Source: Methanolobus sp. UBA32 (GTDB taxonomy: Archaea > Halobacteriota > Methanosarcinia > Methanosarcinales > Methanosarcinaceae). Taken from it: DNA of 31,130 nucleotides. The stretch is from NCBI GenBank assembly GCA_002507205.1, contig DAZF01000050.1, positions 1 to 31,130 on the forward strand. The letters run 5' to 3'. The translations under genes were made by a program, and so were the position numbers. The stretch's first letter is position 1. Every line of letters begins with the position of its first letter. The notes below the pieces were generated by a model that was not told the DNA's origin, made no database searches, and saw nothing but the letters and a program-made list of their open reading frames with translations. Positions 8,840 through 18,618 of the stretch are shown piece after piece.

Positions 8840-9344
8840 TTCAAACCCCTCCCGTGAATTTCTCTGAAGTGTGCTGATGTGGTCAACTGCGATACTTCCG
8901 TGTGCAAAATAAATGAGACGGTGAATCTGTTGTCTAATGAGTTAATACATATTCCAGCCAAAGTAGTCTACTCCTGTTGAATGATAGAGATTATAACAAG
9001 AAATAACCCACATATAATATCATATGAAGAATATAATAAGTGTTATATATATAACTATTTTGTCTGACTGTTTTAAAATCGCCCCCTGCCAATAAGATAC
9101 AGATAAAATATATTCTCCCGGATATCCAAATTGAAGATATTCCTGAATCTGTCTTAACATGAAGAAAACAGAAATGCCTCCAATTTTTATTACTGTTCTC
9201 TATTTAAGCAGAGCCAGAAATTCATTTTATTTTGCTATATTGTAAAACGAAAAATGCAGAACACTCAATTAGTGTAGATTTCTACTAATTGTGAAGGTAG
9301 AGACCCACTGAACGTGATTTCAAAGGTGATTAAGAGAATTGACG
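8840..9344. other. Intergenic region upstream of nif and of the PKD protein
   Basis: About 500 bases, AT-rich, with no convincing ORF. It holds the minus-strand leader of the surface protein (SD at about 8845-8853), a 14-base palindrome GTTATATATATAAC (9042-9055), and a 24-base inverted repeat at 9267-9290 (7-base outer arms AATTAGT/ACTAATT). I see no tRNA or other RNA gene. Confidence 0.5.
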
Positions 9345-10314
<970 letters not shown>

Positions 10315-10336
10315 ATATAATCTGAGGTGAAAAACA

Positions 10337-10654
10337 ATGCAAATGATTCGTGCAATTGTCAGACCGAACAAGGTAACTGATATTGTAGAGGCACTCGAAA
10401 AGGACGGCTTTGTATCCCTTACCAAGACCGATGTATTTGGCAGAGGTAAGCAGAGAGGTATACACACAGCTGATGTACAGTTCGATGAACTTCCAAAGAC
10501 AATGCTCATGCTGGTAGTTGAAAATGAAGACAAGGACAAAGTCCTTGAAATCATCAAGACTTCAGCTCACACAGGAAAGTATGGAGACGGCAAGGTCTTT
10601 GTAAACCCAGTAGAAAACACATACACAATACGTACTGGCGAAAGCGGACTTTAA
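10337..10654 (+). CDS. nifI1: PII-family nitrogenase regulator NifI1
   Basis: 105 residues, preceded by a GAGGTG SD. PII fold start MIRAIVRPNKV, then a short T-loop region after GRGKQRG (36-41), and the nucleotide-binding TGKYGDGKVFV loop (79-89) ending TIRTGESG. NifI1 and NifI2 form a complex that binds and inhibits NifDK when ammonium is present, and 2-oxoglutarate and ATP relieve this (known from Methanococcus maripaludis). Its place between nifH and nifD is diagnostic. It is not the general glnK, which would be next to an ammonium transporter. Confidence 0.96.
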   Translation: MQMIRAIVRPNKVTDIVEALEKDGFVSLTKTDVFGRGKQRGIHTADVQFDELPKTMLMLVVENEDKDKVLEIIKTSAHTGKYGDGKVFVNPVENTYTIRTGESGL

Positions 10655-10672
10655 ACCCGGAGGGGAATTTCA

Positions 10673-11053
10673 ATGAAGGAAATAACGGCAATTATTCGCA
10701 TGAACAAGGTGCACAAGACCCTAGATGCACTTTCAGAGTGTGGATACCCTTCTTTCACTGTGGAAAAGGTAATGGGTAGAGGAAAGCAAAGGGGATTATG
10801 CTATGAATTCGACCCACCACTTCCTGAGCAGGAAGGAATGTCATCAAAGAACTGCATCCCATTCATTCCAAAGCGCCTGTTCACAATCGTAGTTGATGAC
10901 AAGGCAGCAGACAGGGTAGTACAGAGGATTATCAACATCAATCAGACAGGCCATGCAGGAGATGGAAAAATCTTCGTAACGGACATACCTGAAGTTTACA
11001 GAGTAAGAACAGGAGAAGCCGGAGAGATGACTGTAGGGAGGAATGAAGAATGA
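10673..11053 (+). CDS. nifI2: PII-family nitrogenase regulator NifI2
   Basis: 126 residues with a very good SD (GGAGGGG). It has the same PII frame as NifI1 ([20 protein letters not shown] at 35-41; [11 protein letters not shown] at 96-106). The T-loop region is longer (about 42-67, with [23 protein letters not shown]), the feature that separates NifI2 from NifI1. Partner of NifI1 in ammonium switch-off of nitrogenase. Its last four bases overlap the nifD start (ATGA), implying coupled translation with the enzyme it controls. Confidence 0.96.
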   Translation: MKEITAIIRMNKVHKTLDALSECGYPSFTVEKVMGRGKQRGLCYEFDPPLPEQEGMSSKNCIPFIPKRLFTIVVDDKAADRVVQRIININQTGHAGDGKIFVTDIPEVYRVRTGEAGEMTVGRNEE

Positions 11054-12630
11054 GTTCTGAAGTTGAACAGTCACAACACGTCATCGACGAGATGATGAAG
11101 ATCTATCCAGAGAAGGTCGCAAAGGACAGGAGGCAGCACTTAACTGTCAAGGATTCCTGTTCCGAAGAAAATCACATCGAAGCTAATGCCAAGACAATAC
11201 CAGGCATAATGACAAACCGCGGTTGTGCCTATGCCGGTGGAAAGGGTGTGGTAATGGGACCTATCAAGGATATGGTTCACATCACACACGGACCAATTGG
11301 CTGTGGATATTACACCTGGGGAACCAGGAGAAACATGGCCAAGGCAGAAGATGGCGGCGACAACTATCTGCAATACTGTTTCTCAACCGACATGGGTGAA
11401 ACTGACATCGTATTCGGTGGTGAGAAGAAACTCAAGGCAGCTATCGATGATGTTGTGAGGATATTCAAGCCAGGAGCAATCTCCATCTGTGCAACATGTC
11501 CTGTAGGACTTATCGGTGATGACATCGAAGCAGTCGCTGCAGAAGCGGAGAAGGAACATGGTGTAAAGATAATGTCCCTTCGCTGTGAAGGTTACAGAGG
11601 TGTAAGTCAGTCAGCAGGTCACCACATTGCAAGTAATGTTCTTATGGAGCACGTGGTTGGTACCGAGGAACTGGAAAACCCAACACCATTTGACATCAAT
11701 ATCTTCGGTGAATACAACATCGGTGGTGACCTCTGGGAGATCAAGCCACTCTTTGAGAAGATCGGATATCGTATCGTTTCAAGTTTCACAGGAGACGGTT
11801 CATACCACGCTCTTGCAAAGGCACACCACGCAAAGCTCAGTATCCTCCTCTGTCACAGGTCAGTTAACTACACTAACCGTATGATGGAAGAAAAGTACGG
11901 AGTACCATGGTTAAAGGTCAACTATGTAGGAGTTGAAGGCACAAAGAAGTCACTCAGGAAGATGGCTCAGTTCTTCGATGATGCAGAGCTTACCAGGAAG
12001 ACAGAAGAGATCATAGAAGAGGAAATGGCAAAGATCCAGCCAGAGCTTGAAAAGTACAGGAACAAACTCAAGGGCAAGACAGCATTCATCTACTCCGGCG
12101 GATCCAGATCACACCACTACCAGAATCTCTTTGAAGATCTTGGTATGAAGGTTCTTGTTGCGGGATACCAGTTTGCTCACCGTGATGACTATGAAGGAAG
12201 ACAGATCCTTGACGGTCTGAAGGAAAAGGCATCCAGCGGAATCCTTGAAGATCTTCACTACGAGATGGAAGAAGGATTTGAACCTGCCATCAGTCCTGAA
12301 CGCATGAAGGAACTCAAGGAAAAGCTTGGCCTGATGTCCTATGAAGGCATGATGCCGGAAATGAAGGATGGTACCATTGCTGTAGATGACCTCAACCACT
12401 ACGAAACAGAATTCCTCATCAAGGAACTCAAGCCAGACCTGTTCTGTTCAGGTATCAAGGACAAGTACATGGCACAGAAGATGGGAATTCCATCCAGGCA
12501 GATCCACTCCTACGACTACAGCGGACGTTACACCGGCTTCTCAGGTGTACTTAACTTCGCAAGGGATGTTGATATGGCAGTGAACAACCCAAGCTGGAAG
12601 CTCATAAAGACCCCATGGAAGGCAGAGTAA
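11050..12630 (+). CDS. nifD: Nitrogenase molybdenum-iron protein alpha chain
   Basis: 526 residues. P-cluster cysteines C59 (GCAYAGGKG), C85 ([10 protein letters not shown]) and C150 (CATCPVG). FeMo-cofactor ligands C268 (LLCHRS) and H486 (IHSYDYSG). Q187 and H191 in [10 protein letters not shown] correspond to the Mo-nitrogenase residues alpha-Q191 and alpha-H195, and [11 protein letters not shown] keeps the valine equal to alpha-V70. These favour the Mo enzyme over vanadium or iron-only types, and no delta-subunit gene (vnfG/anfG) lies between D and K. The segment at about 395-445 is longer than in Azotobacter, as in other anaerobic nitrogenases. It overlaps nifI2 by 4 bases and is 13 bases before nifK. 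Confidence 0.98.
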   Translation: MSSEVEQSQHVIDEMMKIYPEKVAKDRRQHLTVKDSCSEENHIEANAKTIPGIMTNRGCAYAGGKGVVMGPIKDMVHITHGPIGCGYYTWGTRRNMAKAEDGGDNYLQYCFSTDMGETDIVFGGEKKLKAAIDDVVRIFKPGAISICATCPVGLIGDDIEAVAAEAEKEHGVKIMSLRCEGYRGVSQSAGHHIASNVLMEHVVGTEELENPTPFDINIFGEYNIGGDLWEIKPLFEKIGYRIVSSFTGDGSYHALAKAHHAKLSILLCHRSVNYTNRMMEEKYGVPWLKVNYVGVEGTKKSLRKMAQFFDDAELTRKTEEIIEEEMAKIQPELEKYRNKLKGKTAFIYSGGSRSHHYQNLFEDLGMKVLVAGYQFAHRDDYEGRQILDGLKEKASSGILEDLHYEMEEGFEPAISPERMKELKEKLGLMSYEGMMPEMKDGTIAVDDLNHYETEFLIKELKPDLFCSGIKDKYMAQKMGIPSRQIHSYDYSGRYTGFSGVLNFARDVDMAVNNPSWKLIKTPWKAE

Positions 12631-12643
12631 GGGAGGGAGAAAA

Positions 12644-14014
12644 ATGTTAGATTATACACCAAAGGAAGAAGTTCAAAGAAATGCATTGGTGGTCAATCCT
12701 GCCAAGATATGCCAGCCTATTGGCGCATCATATGCTGCTATGGGTATACACAACTGTATGCCCCACAGCCACGGATCCCAGGGATGTCTTTCATACCTGA
12801 GAATGTGTCTTACAAGACACTTCAGGGAACAAACCGTAGGAACTACCAGTAGTTTCTATGAAGGGACCGCCGTTTTCGGTGGTGCATCCAATCTTAAGAA
12901 GTCACTGGGCAATATTGAGGCAGTATACACACCAGAAGTCGTTGCAATTCACACAACATGTCTTTCAGAGACAATTGGTGATGATGTAAACCAGATCATT
13001 GAAGACGTAAAGATGGAAGAGCTCATTGACCCTTCTATCAAGCTCTGTGCTGCATCAACTCCAAGTTATGTGGGTTCCCACGTAACAGGCTATGACAATA
13101 TGGTAAAGTCATTCGTTACAACCTTCGCCACAAAGACAAAGCCGAATGGTAAGCTTAACCTGATCCCAGGTTTTGTGGACCCTGGAGACATACGCGAGAT
13201 GAAGAGGATACTCTCCATCATGAAGATTCCAGCTATCGTATTCCCTGACCAGACAGATGTGTTCGATGCCGGAATTACCGGAGAGGGAGGACTCTTTGCA
13301 AAGGGCGGTACACCAATAGGAGATGTTGAGGACAGCGCAAACTCAATGGGAACGATTGCACTCTGTGGAATGGCAGGAGGCGCAGCAGCAACAGTATTCC
13401 AGAACAAGTTCAAGATGCCAGTACAGATAGGACCTGTACCAATAGGTGTTCGTTACACTGACAGGTTCATCATGAAGGCAGCAGAACTTGCAAATGTCCC
13501 GATCCCACCGGAACTGGAACACGAGAGATCAAGAGTCGTTGACATGATGACAGATGCTCATGCACACTTCTATGGAAAGAAGGTAGCCATATTCGGTGAC
13601 TGTGACATAATAGAAGGTCTGACAAGCCTGGTGCTTGAAATGGGAATGGAACCAGTTGTGGTTCTCTCCGGTTCAGTAAGCAAGGCTTTCGAAGAAAGAG
13701 TTTCAGAAATGGTTCACCCACTGTACCCTGATTCACAGATTCTAACCGGAGCAGATCTTTTCACACTCCACCAGATCATAAAGAACGAGCCTGTAGACAT
13801 GCTGATCGGTAACACCTATGGAAAGTACATAGCACTTGCTGAAGATATTCCACTGATCAGAGTCGGCTTCCCAATCATGGACAGGGCAAACCTGCACCAC
13901 TTCCCTGTCATGGGATACGCAGGAGCAGCTCGCATGATCGAGTGGATAGGAAACACATTCTTGGACATTAAGGACAAGACGGTTCCTGAAGAAGAACTTG
14001 AGGTCGTTCAATAA
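12644..14014 (+). CDS. nifK: Nitrogenase molybdenum-iron protein beta chain
   Basis: 456 residues, with SD GGGAGG. P-cluster cysteines C23 (KICQPIG), C48 (GSQGCLSYLR) and C106 (HTTCLSETIGDD). This is the short NifK type without the long N-terminal extension of proteobacterial NifK. It forms the alpha2beta2 MoFe protein with NifD and completes the P-cluster at their interface. The stop codon lies inside a perfect 9-base-pair stem (14000-14021), placed between the structural genes and the assembly genes nifE and nifN. Confidence 0.98.
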   Translation: MLDYTPKEEVQRNALVVNPAKICQPIGASYAAMGIHNCMPHSHGSQGCLSYLRMCLTRHFREQTVGTTSSFYEGTAVFGGASNLKKSLGNIEAVYTPEVVAIHTTCLSETIGDDVNQIIEDVKMEELIDPSIKLCAASTPSYVGSHVTGYDNMVKSFVTTFATKTKPNGKLNLIPGFVDPGDIREMKRILSIMKIPAIVFPDQTDVFDAGITGEGGLFAKGGTPIGDVEDSANSMGTIALCGMAGGAAATVFQNKFKMPVQIGPVPIGVRYTDRFIMKAAELANVPIPPELEHERSRVVDMMTDAHAHFYGKKVAIFGDCDIIEGLTSLVLEMGMEPVVVLSGSVSKAFEERVSEMVHPLYPDSQILTGADLFTLHQIIKNEPVDMLIGNTYGKYIALAEDIPLIRVGFPIMDRANLHHFPVMGYAGAARMIEWIGNTFLDIKDKTVPEEELEVVQ

Positions 14015-14026
14015 CGACCTCATTAT
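14000..14026 (+). terminator. Stem-loop at the nifK stop codon (attenuator or processing/stability hairpin)
   Basis: GAGGTCGTT-CAAT-AACGACCTC is a perfect 9-bp stem with a 4-base loop at 14000-14021. It overlaps the nifK stop (14012-14014) and is followed by 'attatatatttt'. The nifE SD and ATG come 12-25 bases later. There is no long U run, so partial termination or 3'-end protection of the nifHDK message is more likely than complete termination. Confidence 0.5.
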
Positions 14027-14045
14027 ATATTTTCGGAGTGAGAAC

Positions 14046-15536
14046 ATGCCAGACAGTACAAACGTGATTAACACGTTGGACGAAAGACAGCCATACATAA
14101 CCCTTAAGCAGGCAAAGAAGAGCAGCGAACTAGCATGCGATAATACATCCATCGCCGGTTCAATGAGCCAGAGAGCCTGTGTTTATTCAGGTGCTCGCGT
14201 GGCATTAAATCCTGTGACCGATGCAGTACACCTCGTACACGGTCCAATCGGATGCGCAAGTTACACCTGGGATATCAGGGGTAGCCTGTCAAGTGACAAG
14301 GAAACGTTCCGTACCAGTTTTTCAACTGATATGAAGGAACTTGACGTCGTATTTGGCGGCGAGAAAAAACTCTCAAAGAGCATCGACGAGATCGTCGAGT
14401 TATACAAGCCCCCAGTCATCTTTGTCTATTCAACCTGTATTGTCGGTATCATCGGAGATGATCTCGAAGCTGTTTGTAAGGAAGCAAGTGAAAGGGTAGG
14501 AATCCCTGTTATACCTGTAAAGTCAGAAGGCTTCAAGGGAACAAAGTCCGATGGATATAAGGCAGCATGCAATGCACTTATGCAGATCATCGGGACAAAG
14601 GAACCCGAAATAACCTCAGAATACAGGATCAATATATTTGGCGACTACAATGTAGCAGGAGACGTCTGGCTGGTAAAGCCCCTCTTTGAAAAGATGGGAA
14701 TACAGGTCATCACTTCTATGACAGGAGATGCAACAGTAGATACTATCTCAAAGTCACACGGAGCCCACTTGAATTTAGTGCAATGTTCAGGTTCCATGAC
14801 ATACCTTGCAAAGTGGATGATGAAGGAGTATGGAATTCCTTTCACCAAGGTGAGTTATTTTGGAATAGAGGATCTTGCAATTGCACTTAGAACAACAGCT
14901 GAGTTCTTTGGTTCCGAAGAAATGATGAGAATCGCTGAAGAGATCATTGAAAAGGAAACAGCAAGAATAATGCCCGAGATCCAGGCAATCCGAAACCGGG
15001 TTCAGGGAAAGACTGCAGCAATTTACATGGGCGGTGCTGCCAAGGCACTTACACTCATAAAGGGCTTCCGGGAACTTGGAATGGAAGTCGTTATAATAGG
15101 TACACAGACTGGAAAGCGGGATGACTACAAGCAGATAAGTTACCAGGTAAAGGACGGAACGGTCATTGTAGATGATGCAAACCCGCTGGAACTTGCCGAC
15201 CTTCTTGTTAACCAGAAGGCAGACCTGATGGTAGCAGGTGTCAAGGAAAGATTCCTGGCGTATAAGCTTGGAGTCTCTTTCTGTGATTTCAATCATGACA
15301 GAGTCATTGAGTTCGAGGGATATGACGGGTTCCTGAACTTCGCAAGGGAAATTGACACTTCAATAAACAGTCCTGTGTGGGGATATGTAGGAAGCAAGCT
15401 GGGAGCCGGAACTACGCAAACAAAGGACACCAGCAAGTCTGCTGAACAAAACACAGCAGAATCCAAGAAGCTTGTAGGGGAGAGAAGAAATATGCATGGT
15501 ATTAACATAATTACATCACAGGAGTCTGTGGCATGA
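14046..15536 (+). CDS. nifE: Nitrogenase FeMo-cofactor scaffold protein NifE
   Basis: 496 residues from ATG 14046, with SD GGAGTG 5 bases upstream. The frame is open further upstream only through the nifK stem-loop. It resembles NifD but lacks its cofactor histidine pattern. It has cysteines C45 (QRACVYSG), C70 (GPIGCASYTW) and C131 (YSTCIVGIIGDD), and the NifE-type SEGFKGTKSDGYKAA (160-174). With NifN it receives the NifB product and matures it to FeMo-cofactor. A tail of about 45 residues after the NifD-like core (rich in Thr, Ser, Lys and Glu) looks flexible. It overlaps nifN by 4 bases (ATGA). Confidence 0.96.
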   Translation: MPDSTNVINTLDERQPYITLKQAKKSSELACDNTSIAGSMSQRACVYSGARVALNPVTDAVHLVHGPIGCASYTWDIRGSLSSDKETFRTSFSTDMKELDVVFGGEKKLSKSIDEIVELYKPPVIFVYSTCIVGIIGDDLEAVCKEASERVGIPVIPVKSEGFKGTKSDGYKAACNALMQIIGTKEPEITSEYRINIFGDYNVAGDVWLVKPLFEKMGIQVITSMTGDATVDTISKSHGAHLNLVQCSGSMTYLAKWMMKEYGIPFTKVSYFGIEDLAIALRTTAEFFGSEEMMRIAEEIIEKETARIMPEIQAIRNRVQGKTAAIYMGGAAKALTLIKGFRELGMEVVIIGTQTGKRDDYKQISYQVKDGTVIVDDANPLELADLLVNQKADLMVAGVKERFLAYKLGVSFCDFNHDRVIEFEGYDGFLNFAREIDTSINSPVWGYVGSKLGAGTTQTKDTSKSAEQNTAESKKLVGERRNMHGINIITSQESVA

Positions 15537-16948
15537 GTCAGCGTAACTATACCACGGTCAACCCCTGTATAATGTGCCAGCCCATCGGCAGCGTAATGGC
15601 ATTTAAGGGAATAGAGGACTCAATGGTCCTGCTACACGGTTCCCAGGGTTGCAGTACATATATGAGACTGCACCTTGCACACCACTTCAGGGAACCTGTG
15701 GACATAGCTTCAAGCTCACTTAGTGAGAAGGGCGCAGTCTACGGTGGAAGCGAGAACCTGAAGAAAGCACTCAAGAACATAATATCACGCTATGATCCGA
15801 AGGTCATCGGTGTTTCAACCACATGTCTTGCCGAGACCATCGGTGATGATATTTCCCGTATAATCAGTGAATTCAGGGAAGAGGAAAACATTGGCGATGA
15901 AAGGATCATCATCCCTGTGCCAACACCCAGCTATGAAGAAAGCCACAACAGTGGATACATCAAGGCTGTAGAGGCCATTGTCAGGACTTTCACACTGGAA
16001 GATTCCAAGAAGGAAATATTCAATAATAAGCTCAATGTCGTGCTTTCAGAGAATATATCTCCCGAAGATACAAGGGAAATGAAGCACCTTTTCACCAGTA
16101 TCGTAGGACATAATTCATTCATACTTCTGCCTGACATCTCAGAGACTTTTGATGCACCTATGACCGGAGATCTTCACAAGATTCCTCTTGGCGGAACAAC
16201 ACACTCTGATATCGCAGACATGAAGAACAGTGCAGCAACCATTGGACTGGGAATCACAAACGATAACAGGGCAGTCAATTATCTCGAACAGACATTTGAC
16301 ATCCCCTCACAAAATTTACCACTTCCAATTGGACTTGAATACACTGACAAGGTGCTGAATGCATTAGCAGAGATATCCGGGATGGAAATACCTGATGAGT
16401 TCCAGAAAGAAAGAGGCAGACTGATCGATGCCATGGTAGATGCTCACAAATATGTTTATGGTACAAAGGTTGCTATCTACGGAGACCCTAACAATGTGCT
16501 TGGAATGCTGTCCCTTGTACTTGAGAACGGAATGCACCCAATACTGGTGGTTGCTTCCAGTAAGTCACCACGTTTTGCAGAACATGCCATGGAAAGGGTC
16601 AACCAGGTAAAGCCTGACTGTGATGTCACGATCCTTGAGGATGTGGACTTTGATACTTTCAATGACGCTGTCAGAAAGGCAAAGCCTCAGATGCTCATTG
16701 GAAACTCCAATGGGAAGTACATTGCAAAGGATATGAATATACCATTGATAAGATTCGGATTCCCTATACACGACAGGGTCGGTGCCCAGAGGATACTGAC
16801 ACTTGGATATAAGGGAGCAATGCGCATGCTTGACAGGATAACCAATACTATCCTGGATGTTCAGGACATTGAAATGGCTGCGAAATGGTCTGACCCGGAA
16901 AGCTATGTTCCGCTCAGCGAAAGTAGCTTTCACTCCGCAGAAGCGTGA
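15533..16948 (+). CDS. nifN: Nitrogenase FeMo-cofactor scaffold protein NifN
   Basis: 471 residues, NifK-like. It starts within the nifE stop (ATGA). It keeps cysteines C15 (IMCQPIG), C40 (GSQGCSTYMR) and C98 (STTCLAETIGDD) at the three NifK P-cluster positions. It forms the NifEN scaffold. The identity rests on position after nifE and on divergence from the NifK just upstream, such as AHHFREPVDIASSSLSEKGAVYGG. It is the last gene of the operon here; nifB, nifX and nifV are not seen. Confidence 0.95.
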   Translation: MSQRNYTTVNPCIMCQPIGSVMAFKGIEDSMVLLHGSQGCSTYMRLHLAHHFREPVDIASSSLSEKGAVYGGSENLKKALKNIISRYDPKVIGVSTTCLAETIGDDISRIISEFREEENIGDERIIIPVPTPSYEESHNSGYIKAVEAIVRTFTLEDSKKEIFNNKLNVVLSENISPEDTREMKHLFTSIVGHNSFILLPDISETFDAPMTGDLHKIPLGGTTHSDIADMKNSAATIGLGITNDNRAVNYLEQTFDIPSQNLPLPIGLEYTDKVLNALAEISGMEIPDEFQKERGRLIDAMVDAHKYVYGTKVAIYGDPNNVLGMLSLVLENGMHPILVVASSKSPRFAEHAMERVNQVKPDCDVTILEDVDFDTFNDAVRKAKPQMLIGNSNGKYIAKDMNIPLIRFGFPIHDRVGAQRILTLGYKGAMRMLDRITNTILDVQDIEMAAKWSDPESYVPLSESSFHSAEA

Positions 16949-16974
16949 GGACGATACAAAAGATGTGTGAATAA

Positions 16975-17022
16975 AATTTGGCAAATTTCTGATAAAGAAA
17001 CGCCAAATTCAATTCTTTTTTT
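16975..17022. terminator. Bidirectional terminator after nifN and after the nitroreductase gene
   Basis: AATTTGGC (16975-16982) pairs perfectly with GCCAAATT (17002-17009). On the plus side 'caattcttttttt' follows, and on the minus strand the stem runs into 'ttttattc'. It lies between the convergent nif and Rieske-nitroreductase operons and can end both transcripts. Confidence 0.65.
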
Positions 17023-17081
17023 AAATTTAAACTTTTAGATCCAGAGCGGTGCGTCAATACCAATCTAATGTGAACACCATA

Positions 17082-17663
17082 TCAGTAAATCCAGACAACC
17101 CGGGGTTCCTTCTTAGGTGGTTCTTCCGTTTCCCTCAATTCATAACCGAATACGATAGGTGCAATCACCCTGTAATCAGGAGTTATTCCAAGTTCATCCA
17201 GCAGTTCAGCACTTTCCTGCACAAAACATGCAGAACCTATCCAGCAACTGCCAATTCCCATTGAATGGGCTGCAAGCATCATATTCTCAGCACAAAGAGA
17301 ACAATCATAGTCTGCAGTCATACCTGCATTATTACCAAGAACAATTACAAGTACTGGAGCATCATAGAAAATATTGAATTCTTCCATGGATAGATACTTT
17401 TTGAATTCTTCTATCGTTTCACCGGTAGCCTCTTCCAGCTTTGCCAGAAGACGTGGTTTACAGTGATCCGAGATACGCGTCATCATTTCACGGTTCTTAA
17501 TAACAACAAAGAACCATGGCTGACTATTAAAACCGGATGGTGCATGAATACCAGCATCAATTATTTTCTTGATGTCGTCATCACTTACATCCCTGTCAGC
17601 GAACTCGCGAACACTTCTTCGTGTCTTTATATTTTCAATTACACAATTCTCTTCCACTCCCAT
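17082..17663 (-). CDS. Nitroreductase-family FMN oxidoreductase
   Basis: 193 residues from ATG (17661-17663), chosen because AAGGAGTG lies 5-7 bases before it; a GTG at 17672 overlaps that SD. Nitroreductase fold: IKTRRSVREFADRDV near the N-terminus (FMN phosphate contacts), HAPSGFNSQPWFFVVI, then SLCAENMMLAAHSMGIGSCWIG and a C-terminal GYELRE...PRVVWIY. The family uses FMN with NAD(P)H or F420H2 to reduce nitro compounds, quinones or flavins; the substrate here is unknown. It is last of a six-gene minus-strand operon, 12 bases after the FTR gene. That context suggests a role in thiol or iron-sulfur redox chemistry rather than a free detoxifying enzyme. Confidence 0.88.
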   Translation of the reverse strand: MGVEENCVIENIKTRRSVREFADRDVSDDDIKKIIDAGIHAPSGFNSQPWFFVVIKNREMMTRISDHCKPRLLAKLEEATGETIEEFKKYLSMEEFNIFYDAPVLVIVLGNNAGMTADYDCSLCAENMMLAAHSMGIGSCWIGSACFVQESAELLDELGITPDYRVIAPIVFGYELRETEEPPKKEPRVVWIY

Positions 17664-17675
17664 TGTAAACACTCC

Positions 17676-18017
17676 TTATTTTTTTGATTCGAGGAACTCT
17701 TTCAGCGATATCTGCATAAGCTTGTCCGGGTCTTCAACATCCTTGTGGACATAAAGGCCACACCAGCAACGCTTCATAGCATCATAGTGCTCCCTGTGAA
17801 AAGGTATGCAGGGACATACAAGTTTCATATCATATTCTCTTTCACCTGTCAGACCCTGGCAGGGGCAAAAAGGACTGCCTTTTTCCTTCTCTAGATTGAC
17901 CTCCTGCTCAAGCAGGAAATCAACCAATTCCTCATCGGGACTGAATTTGTAACCCAACGGATCCACAACCTTTGAGAACATCGTCCTGAGCTGTTCTTTT
18001 CGCTTTTCAGTATCCAT
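17676..18017 (-). CDS. Ferredoxin:thioredoxin (disulfide) reductase catalytic subunit
   Basis: 113 residues with the FTR-beta cysteine pattern: C51-P-C53, C68-P-C70 and C84-W-C86, which in the family hold a [4Fe-4S] cluster next to a redox-active disulfide. It reduces a thioredoxin or glutaredoxin partner with electrons from ferredoxin. The last motif is CWC rather than the plant-type CHC, so the histidine near the active site is replaced by tryptophan. No variable (alpha) subunit gene is present, as is usual outside cyanobacteria and plastids. It sits 6 bases after a glutaredoxin-like gene, matching the ferredoxin disulfide reductase/NrdH pair described for Methanosarcina barkeri class III ribonucleotide reductase. 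The partner here is inferred. Confidence 0.93.
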   Translation of the reverse strand: MDTEKRKEQLRTMFSKVVDPLGYKFSPDEELVDFLLEQEVNLEKEKGSPFCPCQGLTGEREYDMKLVCPCIPFHREHYDAMKRCWCGLYVHKDVEDPDKLMQISLKEFLESKK

Positions 18018-18023
18018 TTGAAA

Positions 18024-18272
18024 TCATAACCCCAGTAATTTAGAATACTTATCCGGGTTGTACCCTACAACCACATCCTCATCTATTTTCACAAATGGAA
18101 ACGACATTTCCGAACCATGTGCTTTACAATCTGCACTGATAGCTTTTTTAGTACTATCATCGGCCTTATCATAATCTATATACTCAAATGGAATATCATG
18201 TTCCCTGAAGAACTTCTTTGCCCTCATACACCAGGGACAGGTACTGAGGGTGTACATCACAACTTTCTTCAT
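18024..18272 (-). CDS. Glutaredoxin/NrdH-like redoxin (CPWC)
   Basis: 82 residues with a thioredoxin fold: MKKVVMYTLSTCPWCMRAKKFF holds the active site C12-P-W-C15, followed by the cis-Pro loop SFPFVKID (57-64, TVP-like position) and GYNPDKYSKLLGL. It is a small dithiol carrier, likely reduced by the adjacent FTR. It overlaps the upstream Rieske gene by 4 bases (ATGA) and has a GGAAGGTG-type SD. Candidate clients are ribonucleotide reductase, peroxiredoxins, or the disulfide-bearing Rieske proteins of the same operon; none is proven. Confidence 0.92.
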   Translation of the reverse strand: MKKVVMYTLSTCPWCMRAKKFFREHDIPFEYIDYDKADDSTKKAISADCKAHGSEMSFPFVKIDEDVVVGYNPDKYSKLLGL

Positions 18273-18598
18273 TTGCCTGCACCTTCCAGATTTACAAAAA
18301 CACTGCCTTCCATAACTTTAGTCTCATAGATGGGAACCTTGATCTCTCTTGCATCAAGGAATTCACCATTGCGAATATCAAATTTCCAGTCATGACAGCC
18401 ACATTTGATCATATAATCTTCCAGAGTACCTTTTGACAAAGGGCATTCCATATGAGGACACTTATTGGACATCGCAAAAAACACACCGTCTTTTCTGAGA
18501 AGAAGCACCCTGTTACCTTCAAGTAACAATGGTTTTTTCTCACCGTCGGCGAGTTCATCTTCCTTAATTGCAAATATCCATCTACTTTCCTGATTCAT
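18269..18598 (-). CDS. Rieske [2Fe-2S] ferredoxin-like protein, third of three paralogs
   Basis: 109 residues from ATG 18598, chosen because AGGA lies 8 bases before it and MNQESRWIFAI aligns with the paralog start MSEESWFFAL. An ATG at 18622 overlaps the previous stop (ATGA) and is an alternative. Cluster ligands C47-x-H49 and C66-x2-H69, with extra C52 and C68 placed as in the disulfide of cytochrome bc-type Rieske proteins (CPHMEC...CGCHDW). There is no signal or membrane segment, so it is a cytosolic electron carrier. No oxygenase or reductase domain is attached. The redox partner is unknown. It is followed by the glutaredoxin gene with a 4-base overlap. Confidence 0.92.
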   Translation of the reverse strand: MNQESRWIFAIKEDELADGEKKPLLLEGNRVLLLRKDGVFFAMSNKCPHMECPLSKGTLEDYMIKCGCHDWKFDIRNGEFLDAREIKVPIYETKVMEGSVFVNLEGAGK

Positions 18599-18618
18599 AG
18601 ACATATTCCTGCTGCATA

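Noticed and set aside
9267..9290. Resemblance of the repeat to a Cas12a CRISPR direct repeat ('tttctacta...' and 'tgtagat')
   Set aside because: Only one copy, no spacers and no cas genes; the similarity follows from the short palindrome.
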